Origin: Streptomyces sp. NBC_00820
Lineage (GTDB): Bacteria; Actinomycetota; Actinomycetes; Streptomycetales; Streptomycetaceae
Direction: 5' to 3'
DNA length: 64,000 nucleotides
Assembly: GCF_036347055.1 (NCBI RefSeq)
Contig: NZ_CP108882.1
Span: forward strand, 4,382,501-4,446,500
The translations under genes and the position numbers were made by a program. Positions 21,442-29,701 of the stretch are shown here, piece by piece. Within the stretch, counting starts at the first letter, position 1. Each line of letters begins with the position of its first letter. The notes beneath the pieces were generated by a model that made no database searches, had not been told where the DNA came from, and worked only from the letters and a program-made list of their open reading frames with translations.

Positions 21442-21897
21442 ATGGACACACCCGGTCGTCGGCGCAACCCGTACGAACTGACCGAGGAGACCCCGGTCTA
21501 CGTCATCTCGGTGGCGGCCCAGCTCTCCGGTCTCCACCCGCAGACCCTGCGGCAGTACGACCGGCTGGGTCTGGTCTCTCCCGACCGCACCGCCGGCCGG
21601 GGCCGGCGCTACTCGGCCCGCGACATCGAACTGCTCCGCCAGGTGCAGCAGTTGTCGCAGGACGAGGGCATCAACCTGGCGGGCATCAAGCGCATCATCG
21701 AACTGGAGAACCAGGTCGCCGCGCTCCAGTCCCGCGTCGCGGAGCTGGAGTCGGCCCTGGACGGCGCGGCGGCCACGATGCAGCAGCGCGAGGCCGCCGT
21801 CCACGCCTCCTACCGCCGCGACCTGGTCCCGTACCAGGAGGTCCAGCAGACCAGCGCGCTGGTCGTCTGGCGGCCCAAGCGGCAGCAGAAGGACTGA
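21442..21897 (+). CDS. hspR: HspR, MerR-type heat-shock repressor
   Basis: 151 aa. A MerR HTH (YVISVAAQLSGLHPQTLRQY, then DRLGLVSPDRTAGRGRRYS) precedes a coiled coil (ELENQVAALQSRVAELESAL) and a C-terminal hydrophobic segment. HspR represses HAIR-bearing promoters with DnaK as co-repressor (established). The start ATG 21442, seven bases after the dnaJ stop, is preceded by GAGAGG. As last gene of the dnaK operon it controls its own transcription, and the clpB HAIR element at 30645 is a second target in this window. Confidence 0.98.
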   Translation: MDTPGRRRNPYELTEETPVYVISVAAQLSGLHPQTLRQYDRLGLVSPDRTAGRGRRYSARDIELLRQVQQLSQDEGINLAGIKRIIELENQVAALQSRVAELESALDGAAATMQQREAAVHASYRRDLVPYQEVQQTSALVVWRPKRQQKD

Positions 21898-21909
21898 GCA
21901 AAGCCACGC

Positions 21910-21940
21910 AAGGGGCCCGGAGCATCCTCCGGGCCCCTTT
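21910..21940 (+). terminator. Terminator of the dnaK operon
   Basis: AAGGGGCCCGGA and TCCGGGCCCCTT form a perfect 12-bp stem with a 6-nt loop, 13 nt after the hspR stop, ending in TTTC. Confidence 0.92.
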
Positions 21941-21994
21941 CGCGTGTCCCGGTGCTCAGGAGGCTCGGGGAGGCTCAGGGCGAGCCCGGGAGGC

Positions 21995-23698
21995 TCAGGG
22001 CGCGAGGGAGGCCCAGTCGGCACCCGGCGCGGACTCGGTGCCGTCGGCCCGCAGGGCGGTCACCCGGTAGAAGTGGGTGGTGCCCCTGGCGGCGCCGGTG
22101 TCCTGGTAGGAGGTCCCCGTCGGGGCCGCCAGCTTCTCGTAGGCCTCGGTGTCCGGGTTCCAGCGGTAGACCTGGTAGCCGGTGGCATCGGCCACGCTGT
22201 TCCAGGACAGTGCGACGCCCGTACCCTCGGCGGTCGCCGACAGCCGGACCGGCGAGCCCTCGGGCGTCGCCTCGCTCGGCGTCATGTCCAGCTCGGTCGC
22301 GGTCACGGCCTCGGTGGGGCCGTTCCACTCGATGGCGGAGTTCCCCGCGTCGTCCACGGCGTCCACGAAGAAGCAGGTCTCCTCGCCGTCCGGGAGCACG
22401 GTGTAGGCGAAGGAGATCTCCTCGGGCGAGACGTAGTACGTCCCGACGGCGTAGCAGACCTGGTCGTCCGGGTCGCCCACCAGCTCGCCCCGGTGGACCG
22501 TGTAGTACTTCAGGTCCGTGGCCGGGTTCCTGTCCCACTCCAGCGCGAAGCCGTACTCGGTCGGGGTGACGTTCAGCCCGGTGACGAGCGCCGGCGCGTC
22601 GTTGTCCCAGATCCTGCCCGTCAGGGGTTCGGAACGGGCGGACTCGTTGCCCGCCGCGTCGACGGCCGAGACGCGGTAGGAGTACGTGACGTTCTTGGCG
22701 GCCGTGGTGTCCAGGTACGAGAGCCGGTCCGTGGTGCCGAGCGCGGTGTACGCGCCGCTCGTGCCCGTCGCCCGGAAGACGCGGTACGACACCGCGTCCG
22801 CGGCCTTGCCCCAGCCGACCTCCAGGCCGCCCGTACCCCCGCCCGGGGTCACCTCGCCGGTCGCGCGCACGAGGGCGGGCACGGCGGGCGCGACCAGGTC
22901 GGCGGCGGTCACGGCCTGGTCCGCCGTCCCCGTCGACTCGTTGCCGGCCCTGTCGTGGGCGCGGACCTCGTAGTAGTACGTCCCGCCCGTCTTCGGCAGG
23001 GAGCCGTCGGTGTACGAGGTGGACGCCGAGGTGGTCGTGGCGAGCGGCACGGCGGCGAACGACGTGCCCTTCAGGCGCCGGTAGACGCGGTAGCCGGCGA
23101 GGTCCATCTCCATGTTCCTGGCCCAGGTCAGCCTGGCCCTGCCGGTGGCGCTGTCGTACGACACCGAAGGACCCGTCGGGGCAAGGGGCTTGACCTTGTC
23201 GATGTCGGCCGAGGTCCGGGGCTGGTACGCGAAGGAGACGTTCGCGGCGCCGGTCCAGTTGGCGTAGTCGACGCGCAGGGTGTGCTTGCCCGAGGGGATC
23301 GTGACGTTGACGGTCTTCTTCACCGTCGTCGAGACGTTCTTCCAGAGGTCGGCCTTGCGGACGCCGTCGAGGTAGACGCGGATGCCGTCCTGGGCGGCGA
23401 CCGGCAGGGAGAAGGGGCCGCCGGAGCCGAAGTCGCGGGTCACGCTCCAGCGGACGCCGAAGTTGTCCTTCGGCAGGCCGGTGGCGGGGGCACCCGTGCC
23501 CCAGTTCTCGCTGATCGCCGAGTCGCAGTCGGTCTTCTTCGGGCTGCCGGAGAAGGCCGTGTTCGCGTAGAACGTCCGAGTGAACACCGGCGAGGCGCAA
23601 CTCGTCGCGGCGGAAGCGGAGATGGTGGCCGCGTTCAGCAGGCCGCCGGCGGTGGCGAGCGCGACCGCCGTGGCGGTCACGTGTCTGGCTGGGTTCAT
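21995..23698 (-). CDS. Secreted protein with PA14-like domain and fibronectin type III repeats
   Basis: 567 aa. A Sec signal peptide (MNPARHVTATAVALATAGG, cleavage near ASA-ATS at 31) is followed by a PA14-like beta domain (FYANTAFSGSP, RVYLDGVRKADLWKN, GKHTLRVDYANWTGAANV; about 35-160). Then come about four fibronectin III units, recognisable by YRVYRR, YYYEVRAHDRAGNES, YSYRVSAVDAAGNES, CFFVDAVDDAGNS and YQVYRWN. No catalytic domain is visible, so it is probably a carbohydrate-binding or surface-matrix protein. AGAGGAG precedes ATG 23698. It is divergent from a sugar-binding lipoprotein, which may point to a shared polysaccharide theme. Confidence 0.88.
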   Translation of the reverse strand: MNPARHVTATAVALATAGGLLNAATISASAATSCASPVFTRTFYANTAFSGSPKKTDCDSAISENWGTGAPATGLPKDNFGVRWSVTRDFGSGGPFSLPVAAQDGIRVYLDGVRKADLWKNVSTTVKKTVNVTIPSGKHTLRVDYANWTGAANVSFAYQPRTSADIDKVKPLAPTGPSVSYDSATGRARLTWARNMEMDLAGYRVYRRLKGTSFAAVPLATTTSASTSYTDGSLPKTGGTYYYEVRAHDRAGNESTGTADQAVTAADLVAPAVPALVRATGEVTPGGGTGGLEVGWGKAADAVSYRVFRATGTSGAYTALGTTDRLSYLDTTAAKNVTYSYRVSAVDAAGNESARSEPLTGRIWDNDAPALVTGLNVTPTEYGFALEWDRNPATDLKYYTVHRGELVGDPDDQVCYAVGTYYVSPEEISFAYTVLPDGEETCFFVDAVDDAGNSAIEWNGPTEAVTATELDMTPSEATPEGSPVRLSATAEGTGVALSWNSVADATGYQVYRWNPDTEAYEKLAAPTGTSYQDTGAARGTTHFYRVTALRADGTESAPGADWASLAP

Positions 23699-23813
23699 TC
23701 GCTCCTCTGATCGAGCGCTTCAGGCGGCACGCACCGCCGCCGATCTCGACCGCCGGGCAGGCGGATTGGTTGCCCCGTCCTTTGCCTCTTCGTGAGCTTC
23801 TTTTGGATGGAGA

Positions 23814-23954
23814 GGTCGTAAAGAGCGTTTGGAGGGGGTTACGCACCCTCTTCACAGAGTCACCCGAGCGTGCTGTTGCGGACTCGTTAAGTAGTACTTC
23901 TTGACGCCGAGTGGCTACTCCGCGTTGTCTTTTCAGACACCTGGGTCGTAAAGA
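23814..23954. promoter_or_regulatory. Divergent promoter region with repeated GGTCGTAAAGA
   Basis: The 283-bp region between the fibronectin-III gene and the binding-lipoprotein gene contains GGTCGTAAAGA at 23814-23824 and again at 23944-23954, 130 bp apart, one near each flanking start. The region is AT-richer than its surroundings. A shared regulator site is inferred. Confidence 0.35.
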
Positions 23955-23981
23955 AGCACCCACGTCCGGATCGCACCTGAA

Positions 23982-25100
23982 GTGAGCCCTCGAATGCGTC
24001 GTATCGCCATGTCCGTGGCCGCGTCCACGATGATCCTCTCGCTCGCCGGCTGCGGTGTGCTGGACGCGACGGGCAGCGGTGCCAGCGCGAGCCCGACCAA
24101 GGGTGACGAGCTCACCGTGGGGCTCCTGCTGCCGGAGAAGGCGAACACCCGCTACGACAAGTTCGACTTCCCCATCATCAAGAGCAAGGTCGCCGAACTG
24201 ACCCACAAGAAGGGCAAGGTGGCCTACGCCAACGCCGACGCGGACGCGACCCGGCAGGCCGGCCAGATGCAGCAGATGATCGACGAGCGGGTCGACGTCA
24301 TCCTGGTCGACGCGGTCGACTCGCACGCCATCGCGGGCGAGGTGCGCAAGGCCAAGGACGCGGGCATCCCGGTCATCGCCTACGACCGGCTGGCCGAGGG
24401 CCCGATCGACGCGTACATCTCCTTCGACAACGAACTCGTGGGCGAGGTGCAGGGCCGCTCGCTGCTGGAGGCGCTGGGGTCCAAGGCCGACACCTCCGAC
24501 AAGATCGTCATGATGAACGGCTCGCCCACCGACCCGAACGCCAAGCAGTTCAAGCAGGGCGCGTTCTCCGAGCTGAACGGCAAGGTGACGATCGCCAAGT
24601 CCTACGACACCACGGACTGGAAGCCGGAGAACGCCACGGCCAGCATGACCGAGGCGATCAACTTCATCGGCAAGGGCAACATCGCCGGTGTCTACGCCGC
24701 CAACGACGGCATGGCGGGCGGTGTCATCAAGGCCCTCAAGGCCGCGGGCCTCACCACGATGCCCCCGATCACCGGCCAGGACGCCGAACTCGACGCGGTA
24801 CAGCGGATCCTCGTCCACGAGCAGTACATGAGCGTCTACAAGTCCTACCCGGACGAGGCCGAGACCGCCGCCCAGATGGCCGTCAACAAGATCCAGGGCA
24901 AGGACATCCAGTTCGACGCCCTCACCCAGGACCGGGTCGACAGCCCCACCGACAAGCAGATCCCGGCCAAGCTCGTCCAGGTGACCGCCCTCACCGCGAG
25001 CAACATCAAGGAGACCGTCGTCGCGGACGGCATCTACTCGATCGGTGACATCTGCACCGCCCGGTACAAGGCCGCCTGCACGGCGGCCGGTCTGCGGTAG
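23982..25100 (+). CDS. Sugar ABC transporter substrate-binding lipoprotein (xylose/ribose type)
   Basis: 372 aa from GTG 23982, or 368 from ATG 23994, which has GAAGTGAG upstream. A lipoprotein signal ends LSLAGC (Cys lipidated). The mature part is a periplasmic-binding-protein-like type I fold: LTVGLLLPEKANTRYDKFDFP, VILVDAVDSHAI, GIPVIAYDRL, VMMNGSPTDPNA, GVYAANDGMAGGVIKAL and ITGQDAELDAVQRI, closest in style to XylF. It should capture a pentose or related sugar outside the cell. No permease or ATPase gene follows, so it must work with components encoded elsewhere. Confidence 0.93.
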   Translation: MSPRMRRIAMSVAASTMILSLAGCGVLDATGSGASASPTKGDELTVGLLLPEKANTRYDKFDFPIIKSKVAELTHKKGKVAYANADADATRQAGQMQQMIDERVDVILVDAVDSHAIAGEVRKAKDAGIPVIAYDRLAEGPIDAYISFDNELVGEVQGRSLLEALGSKADTSDKIVMMNGSPTDPNAKQFKQGAFSELNGKVTIAKSYDTTDWKPENATASMTEAINFIGKGNIAGVYAANDGMAGGVIKALKAAGLTTMPPITGQDAELDAVQRILVHEQYMSVYKSYPDEAETAAQMAVNKIQGKDIQFDALTQDRVDSPTDKQIPAKLVQVTALTASNIKETVVADGIYSIGDICTARYKAACTAAGLR

Positions 25101-25401
25101 CACCGGGCGATGGGCGCGGCGCGTCAGCGGACGCGCGGGGCGCGGTGAGTGGCCGGTCGGCCGTTCGCCGCGCCGTGCTCATGAGCGGCCCCCTTCCGTC
25201 ACCCCTCCCGTGACCTCATCCCGTGACCTCATCCCGTGACGTCCCTCAGCTTGTTGCATCGTGGCGGGCGGAGGCCGGTCGTTATCCGGGCATAGCGGTG
25301 GATCGCGGCCCGTGGCCCCGGGGGAGCCGTGTTGCGGACCCGGTCGGGGCCGCGCATAGTTGCGCCACGGAATGGGCCGCGAGCCGGGGGTGGAATGGGC
25401 G
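25101..25401. other. Intergenic stretch with 13-bp tandem repeat
   Basis: No gene seen. CCCGTGACCTCAT is repeated at 25207-25219 and 25220-25232 and starts again at 25233-25240 (2.6 units). This lies upstream of the first LuxR-type regulator and could be a regulator-binding array or simple slippage. Confidence 0.5.
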
Positions 25402-26439
25402 ATGACCGGGCACGGGACGCAGGCGCATCCCCACGGTGCCGACCGGCTGTGCGAGCCGGCGCACCGCGTGTACTCCCGGGCCGTGCGCCGCGGGCGGGTG
25501 CCGCGCAGGGACGCCGAGCCGGTGCCCTGTCTGCTGGAGCTGGCCCTGCTCCACCCCGATCCCGATGACATGGACTGGCTGGTGCCCACCTCCCCGCAGG
25601 AGGTGATGAGCCGTCTGCTGCGCGGGGTCTACGACGAGGTCATCGAGGGCCAGCGCCGCGTGGGTTCGGCTGTCGCCGCCTTCGAGCGGTACGCCGGTCT
25701 GGGGCAGCAGGCGCCGACTGCGGTGGCACCGGCCGAGGGCACGGCGATCCGGGTGCTGGACGGGCTGTCCCGGATCCAGACCGCGATCGACGAGGCGACC
25801 GAGGCGTGCACCACCGAGGTGCTCACCGTGCAGCCCGGCGGCATCCGGAGCGAGGACGCGCTGACCGAGGGCCTGCACCGGGCGCTGGAGCTGCGGGGCC
25901 GGGGCGTGCGCATGCGCGACCTGTACACGCATGTCGCCCGGCACGGGCAGGGGTTGCTCAACTACTTCGAGCTGATGGGTGACGCGGTGGAGGCCCGCAC
26001 CCTCGACGAGGTCACCGACCGGCTGATGCTCTTCGACCGCACGGTCGCCTTCATCCCCGCCAACGCCGAGCGCACGATGGCCCTGGAGCTGCGCCATCCG
26101 GCCCTGGTCGAGTACCTGGTGACCGTCTTCGAGCGGCTGTGGCGGCTCGCCCTCCCGCTGACCGCCCCGCTGCCCGACACCGGCATCGACGGCATCTCGC
26201 ACCGCGAGCGCTCCATCGCGGCGCTGCTCGCCGAGGGCCACCAGGACGCGGTGATCGCCGAACGGCTGGGCATCAGCGTGCGCACCTGCCGCGCCCACAT
26301 CGCCCGCCTCTCGGACACCCTCGGCGCGGCCAGCCGTACCCAACTGGGCGTCCGCATCGCCCAGGTGGGCCTGGACGCGTCCCCTTACGTCCGCGCCGAC
26401 GTCATGCTTCCCGGTCAAGGATCCCCGAGCGCCCTATGA
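25402..26439 (+). CDS. LuxR-type HTH regulator with TrmB-like sensor region (paralog 1)
   Basis: 345 aa. N-terminal helical region (about 1-120), a middle TrmB/phospholipase-D-like effector region (EVLTVQPGG, RGRGVRMRDLYTHVARH, VEARTLDEVTDRLMLFDRTVAFIPAN, ALELRHPALVEYL; about 135-255) and a C-terminal GerE helix-turn-helix (ISHRERSIAALLAEGHQDAV, IAERLGISVRTCRAHIARL). No receiver domain, so it is not a two-component regulator. ATG 25402 is preferred to 25360 from codon bias. Its 3' end overlaps the convergent paralog by 38 bp. It is clearly homologous to the three minus-strand genes that follow. Confidence 0.85.
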   Translation: MTGHGTQAHPHGADRLCEPAHRVYSRAVRRGRVPRRDAEPVPCLLELALLHPDPDDMDWLVPTSPQEVMSRLLRGVYDEVIEGQRRVGSAVAAFERYAGLGQQAPTAVAPAEGTAIRVLDGLSRIQTAIDEATEACTTEVLTVQPGGIRSEDALTEGLHRALELRGRGVRMRDLYTHVARHGQGLLNYFELMGDAVEARTLDEVTDRLMLFDRTVAFIPANAERTMALELRHPALVEYLVTVFERLWRLALPLTAPLPDTGIDGISHRERSIAALLAEGHQDAVIAERLGISVRTCRAHIARLSDTLGAASRTQLGVRIAQVGLDASPYVRADVMLPGQGSPSAL

Positions 26440-27379
26440 GGTAGCCGAGTTGGGCGCGGCTCTGGCTGCCCAGGGTCGCGGCGAGCTTGGCGATGTGCAG
26501 ACGGGCGGTACGGACGTTCATGCCGAGGCGATCGGCTATGTCGCCGTCGGTGTGACCTTCGATCAGCAGGTGGGCGATGGCGCGTTGGCGGGCCGTGACG
26601 CCGCTCACGGACGGCCGCCGGGCGGCCTGGGGGTGCATGGGGGTGGCCAGGTGCCACAGCCGGTCGAAGACGATCGCGAGGAAGTCGAGCAGGGTCGGCT
26701 GGCGGATCTCCAGGGCGGCGGACCGGTCCTTGCTCGCGGGGATGAACGCCACTTGCCGGTCGATGAGGAGGAGCCGCTCCGTGACCTGGTCCAGCGTGCG
26801 GGCCTCCACGTCGCCGTGCAGCTGCTCGTAGCGGGCCACGATCGTGGGGACGTGGCGCTGTGTGTGCTGGTAGAGGGTGCGGATGCGGCCGCCCCGGTCG
26901 AGCAGGGCCTGGTCGCGGGGGATGGAGACGTCCCGTACGGTCAAGTCCCCGATGTTGCGCGGCTGGATGGTGAGGATCTCGCCCGAGACGTTCGCCATCG
27001 CCTCGGAGATGGCGTCGTTGATCCGGTCGAGGCCGCTCAGCAGCCGGATGCCCACCGCGTCCGCCGGCTCGGTGTCCGGGCCCCCGAGCGCGAGGAGCGG
27101 TTCGAACGCCTCGGCGATCCGGGTTTCGAGCCGGCGTTCGTCGGCGATGCGTTCCGCGGAGGCGTGGAAGAGCCGTTGGAGGGCGACGGTCGTGGCGACG
27201 GGCTCCAGCCGGTCCAGGTCGGTGACGGTGGGTTCCAGAAGCCCGAACCGCAGCAGGCAGGGTGCCGCCTCGGCCTCCGCGGCGCTGATCCCTCCCTCCC
27301 GCAGGGAGCGCTCGTAGAGAGCCGTTCCCGCCGCGCACAGGTCCGTGGGGTCGTGCTCGGCATGGAGAGCCGCACTCAC
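26402..27379 (-). CDS. LuxR-type HTH regulator (paralog 2)
   Basis: 325 aa, with the same architecture as its neighbours: CAAGTALYERSLREGGISAA at the N-terminus, sensor core GEILTIQPRNI, RGGRIRTLYQHTQRHVPTIV, VEARTLDQVTERLLLIDRQV, then HTH MNVRTARLHIAKLAATLGSQ. GTG 27379 overlaps the upstream gene's TGA (GTGA), so it is translationally coupled as the last gene of a three-gene operon. Like the others it has no obvious ligand pocket residues that can be named. The C-terminus ends LIGRSGILDREA, close to that of paralog 3. Confidence 0.88.
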   Translation of the reverse strand: MSAALHAEHDPTDLCAAGTALYERSLREGGISAAEAEAAPCLLRFGLLEPTVTDLDRLEPVATTVALQRLFHASAERIADERRLETRIAEAFEPLLALGGPDTEPADAVGIRLLSGLDRINDAISEAMANVSGEILTIQPRNIGDLTVRDVSIPRDQALLDRGGRIRTLYQHTQRHVPTIVARYEQLHGDVEARTLDQVTERLLLIDRQVAFIPASKDRSAALEIRQPTLLDFLAIVFDRLWHLATPMHPQAARRPSVSGVTARQRAIAHLLIEGHTDGDIADRLGMNVRTARLHIAKLAATLGSQSRAQLGYLIGRSGILDREA

Positions 27380-28371
27380 TCGTGTTCCCCCTCCTGGTCG
27401 AGGATTCCGGACTGGCCGATGAGGTAACCGAGTTGGGCGCGGCTCTGGCTGCCGAGACCGGCGGCGAGTTTGGCGATGTGCAGGCGGGCGGTGCGGACGT
27501 TCATGCCGAGGCGCTCGGCTATGTCGGTGTCGGTGTGGCCCTCGACGAGGAGGGTGGCGATGGCGCGCTGGCGGGGGGTCATGCCCTCCGGGGAGGGCGG
27601 CTGGACCTCCTGGGGGTACATGGGGGTGGCCAGGTGCCAGAGGCGGTCGAAGACGGTGACCAGGAACTCGACCAGCGCCGGGTGCCGGATCTCCAGGGCG
27701 ACGGTGCGGTCCTTGCTCGCCGGTATGAAGGCCACCGTCCGGTCGAAGACGAGGAGCCGCTCGGTGACCTCGTTCAGCGTGCGGGCCTCCACGTCGCCGC
27801 GCAGGCGTTCATAGCGGGTGTGGATGGTGGGGGCGTGGCGGAGGGTGTGCTGGTAGAGGCTGCGGACACGGCCGCCGCGGTCCAGCAGGGCCTGGTCGCG
27901 CTCAAGCGCGAGGGCGAACAGGCGCGGAGGTATACGGGTGTGGGTGGGGTGCGTGTGTATCGCGAGGCATTCCTTGGAGGAGTCCGCCATGACCTGGGAG
28001 ATGGCCTCGTTGATCCGGTCGAGTCCGCTGTGCACCTTGAACGCCGGCGAAACATCGGGGACCCCGGCGAGGCGGGCCTTCGCCTGCAGCAGGGGCCCGA
28101 AGTTCTGGGCGACGAGGGCCTCACGCCGCCGTTCGTCGGCGATGCGCTCCGCGGAGGCGCGGAGCAGCCGCTGGAGGGCGACGGCCGCGGCGACGGGCTC
28201 CAGCCGGTCCATGTCCGTGACGGACGGCTGCAGCAGCCCGAACCGCAGCAGGCAGGGCGTCGCCGCGGCCTCGGCCCGCGTGAGACATCCCGCACGCAGG
28301 GCGCGTTCGTACAGACTCGTTCCTGCCTCGCACAGCTCCTCGGGTCCGTGGTCGTGCGCTCCTGCGGTCAC
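27376..28371 (-). CDS. LuxR-type HTH regulator (paralog 3)
   Basis: 331 aa. Most similar to paralog 2 (shared LYERALRAG, LLRFGLLQPSVTDMDRLEPVA, VEARTLNEVTERLLVFDRTV, HTH MNVRTARLHIAKLAAGLGSQ). The sensor segment differs locally: ECLAIHTHPTHTRIPPRLFA replaces the EILTIQP(R/G) motif of the other paralogs and carries several His residues. GTG 28371 has GAGGGGAGCG upstream and overlaps the previous gene's stop by 4 nt. A much longer open frame extends upstream to 28650, but it overlaps paralog 4 in another frame and is not credible. Confidence 0.88.
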   Translation of the reverse strand: MTAGAHDHGPEELCEAGTSLYERALRAGCLTRAEAAATPCLLRFGLLQPSVTDMDRLEPVAAAVALQRLLRASAERIADERRREALVAQNFGPLLQAKARLAGVPDVSPAFKVHSGLDRINEAISQVMADSSKECLAIHTHPTHTRIPPRLFALALERDQALLDRGGRVRSLYQHTLRHAPTIHTRYERLRGDVEARTLNEVTERLLVFDRTVAFIPASKDRTVALEIRHPALVEFLVTVFDRLWHLATPMYPQEVQPPSPEGMTPRQRAIATLLVEGHTDTDIAERLGMNVRTARLHIAKLAAGLGSQSRAQLGYLIGQSGILDQEGEHE

Positions 28372-29378
28372 GGATGGCTCGCTCCCCTCACTGTTCCGGG
28401 CTCCTGGTTGAGGATTCCGGACTGGGCTATGAGAAATCCGAGCTGAGCCCGGCTGCCGCTGCCCAGGGCCTGGGCGAGCTTGGCGATGTGGGCGCGGCAG
28501 GTGCGGACGTTCATGCCGAGGCGGCGGGCGATGGCCTCGTCGACGTGGCCTTCGACGAGGAGCTTGGCGATGGAGTGCTGAATGTCGGTGATGCCGTCGG
28601 GGGCCGTCTCGTAGGGGGCGCCCGCACTCAGCGGTACCGCACGGTTCCACATGAACTCGAAGACCTTGATCAGGTAGCGGACCAGGCCGGGGTGACGGAG
28701 TTCCAGGGCTACCTGGCGGTCGTCGCTTATCGGGATGAACGCCACGCTCTCGTCGCAGATGATGAGACGCTCGACCAGTTCGTCGATGGTGCGGTATTCC
28801 GCCTTGCCGTTGGTGAACTGGTGCACGTAGGCGAGGCGTTCAGGGCTGTATCGCGCGGTGTGCTGGTAGAGGGTGCGGAGGCGGACTCCTCGTTCGATCA
28901 AGGGCTTGTCGCGTTCGAGTCCTTCGATGAGCCGGTGCTCCGGGTGGCGGGCACTGGGCTGTACCGTGAGGACTTCGTTCTGGCACTGGGCCGTAGCCAG
29001 GTCGAGTGCCCCGTTGATTCGGTCGAGACCCTCCAGCACGGTGACCGAACGGCTGGACGTGGTGACCTGAGCGCTGAGGGACATGAACGGCTCGAAGGCC
29101 TCGGCAAGTTCGGTCGACAGCTTTCTGCGCTCGGTGATTTCACGCTCGAGGGGGCCGAGGACCTGGGTCAGTGCGACCGATGCGGGAACGGGGCGCAGCC
29201 AGTTCGCGTCATCAGGGTCAGGGTGGAGGAGGGTGAACTCCATCAGGCACGGAGCGGCATCCGCGTCTGCGCGGGCGATACGCCCCGAGCGCAGCGCGTT
29301 CGCGTAGAGGTGCCTGCCTGCCTCGCACAGGTCCGTCAAGGCATGAGGATGTGTCCCTTTAGTGCGATTCGTTGCCAA
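28368..29378 (-). CDS. LuxR-type HTH regulator (paralog 4)
   Basis: 336 aa, first gene of the minus-strand operon. N-terminal CEAGRHLYANALRSGRIARA, sensor region NEVLTVQPSARH, RGVRLRTLYQHTARYSPERL, YRTIDELVERLIICDESVAF, ALELRHPGLVRYLIKVFEF, and HTH MNVRTCRAHIAKLAQALGSG. Its HTH (CRAHIA) resembles paralog 1 more than 2 and 3 (ARLHIA). The TTG start at 29378 sits very close to GGTGGAG. It is divergent from the secreted-peptide gene across 112 bp, so a common control region is likely. Confidence 0.87.
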   Translation of the reverse strand: MATNRTKGTHPHALTDLCEAGRHLYANALRSGRIARADADAAPCLMEFTLLHPDPDDANWLRPVPASVALTQVLGPLEREITERRKLSTELAEAFEPFMSLSAQVTTSSRSVTVLEGLDRINGALDLATAQCQNEVLTVQPSARHPEHRLIEGLERDKPLIERGVRLRTLYQHTARYSPERLAYVHQFTNGKAEYRTIDELVERLIICDESVAFIPISDDRQVALELRHPGLVRYLIKVFEFMWNRAVPLSAGAPYETAPDGITDIQHSIAKLLVEGHVDEAIARRLGMNVRTCRAHIAKLAQALGSGSRAQLGFLIAQSGILNQEPGTVRGASHP

Positions 29379-29412
29379 ATCTCCACCCCCCAGGGTCCTG
29401 AACGTGCAGGAA

Positions 29413-29441
29413 CATGATGCACTGATTGTGTGGCCATGATG
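29413..29441. promoter_or_regulatory. Candidate operator: direct repeat CATGATG
   Basis: CATGATG at 29413-29419 and 29435-29441, start to start 22 bp (two helical turns), lies in the 112-bp region between regulator paralog 4 and the peptide gene. A repeat so spaced would suit a dimeric LuxR-type protein bound to one DNA face. No binding data. Confidence 0.4.
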
Positions 29442-29490
29442 TGCCCGAATGAGCCATCGTCTTGTTCGACGGGGGAAGAGGGGATTTCAA

Positions 29491-29700
29491 GTGAGGACGA
29501 AGCCGCCTATGCGAAAGAGAACGCTTCGCTCGGTACTTGTCGCCGCCTTCTTCGCCGTTGTGGCCTTCGGGTCGCTGAGTGGCCTCGGTGGCGCGAAGGG
29601 TGACGTACGAGCGGACACTGTTTGGTCCGTCACGGCCGATGTCGGCCACGGCTCCACGGACGCTACGCCCGCCCTTCCAGACGACACCGTGTGGAGCTGA
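29491..29700 (+). CDS. Small secreted peptide with two DTVWS motifs
   Basis: 69 aa from GTG 29491, chosen because GGGGGAAGAGGGG lies just upstream; an in-frame ATG at 29449 has none. A basic N-terminus (MRTKPPMRKRTLRS) and a hydrophobic segment (residues 14-30, VLVAAFFAVVAFGSLSG) make a signal peptide; the likely mature part of about 30-35 residues is small, acidic and contains DTVWS twice, at 42-46 and as the extreme C-terminus 65-69, separated by VTADVGHGSTDATPALPD. There is no Cys and no lanthipeptide-type precursor feature. The next gene begins 2 nt after the stop. A signalling peptide is a hypothesis. Confidence 0.75.
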   Translation: MRTKPPMRKRTLRSVLVAAFFAVVAFGSLSGLGGAKGDVRADTVWSVTADVGHGSTDATPALPDDTVWS

Positions 29701-29701
29701 C

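Noticed and set aside
21975..25103. 1042-codon open frame on the minus strand
   Set aside because: Overlaps the fibronectin-III gene in another frame and the sugar-binding lipoprotein antisense; low-complexity Arg/Gly/His composition marks it as a shadow.
25207..25240. CRISPR-like repeat
   Set aside because: Units are 13 bp, directly adjacent without spacers, and number under three.
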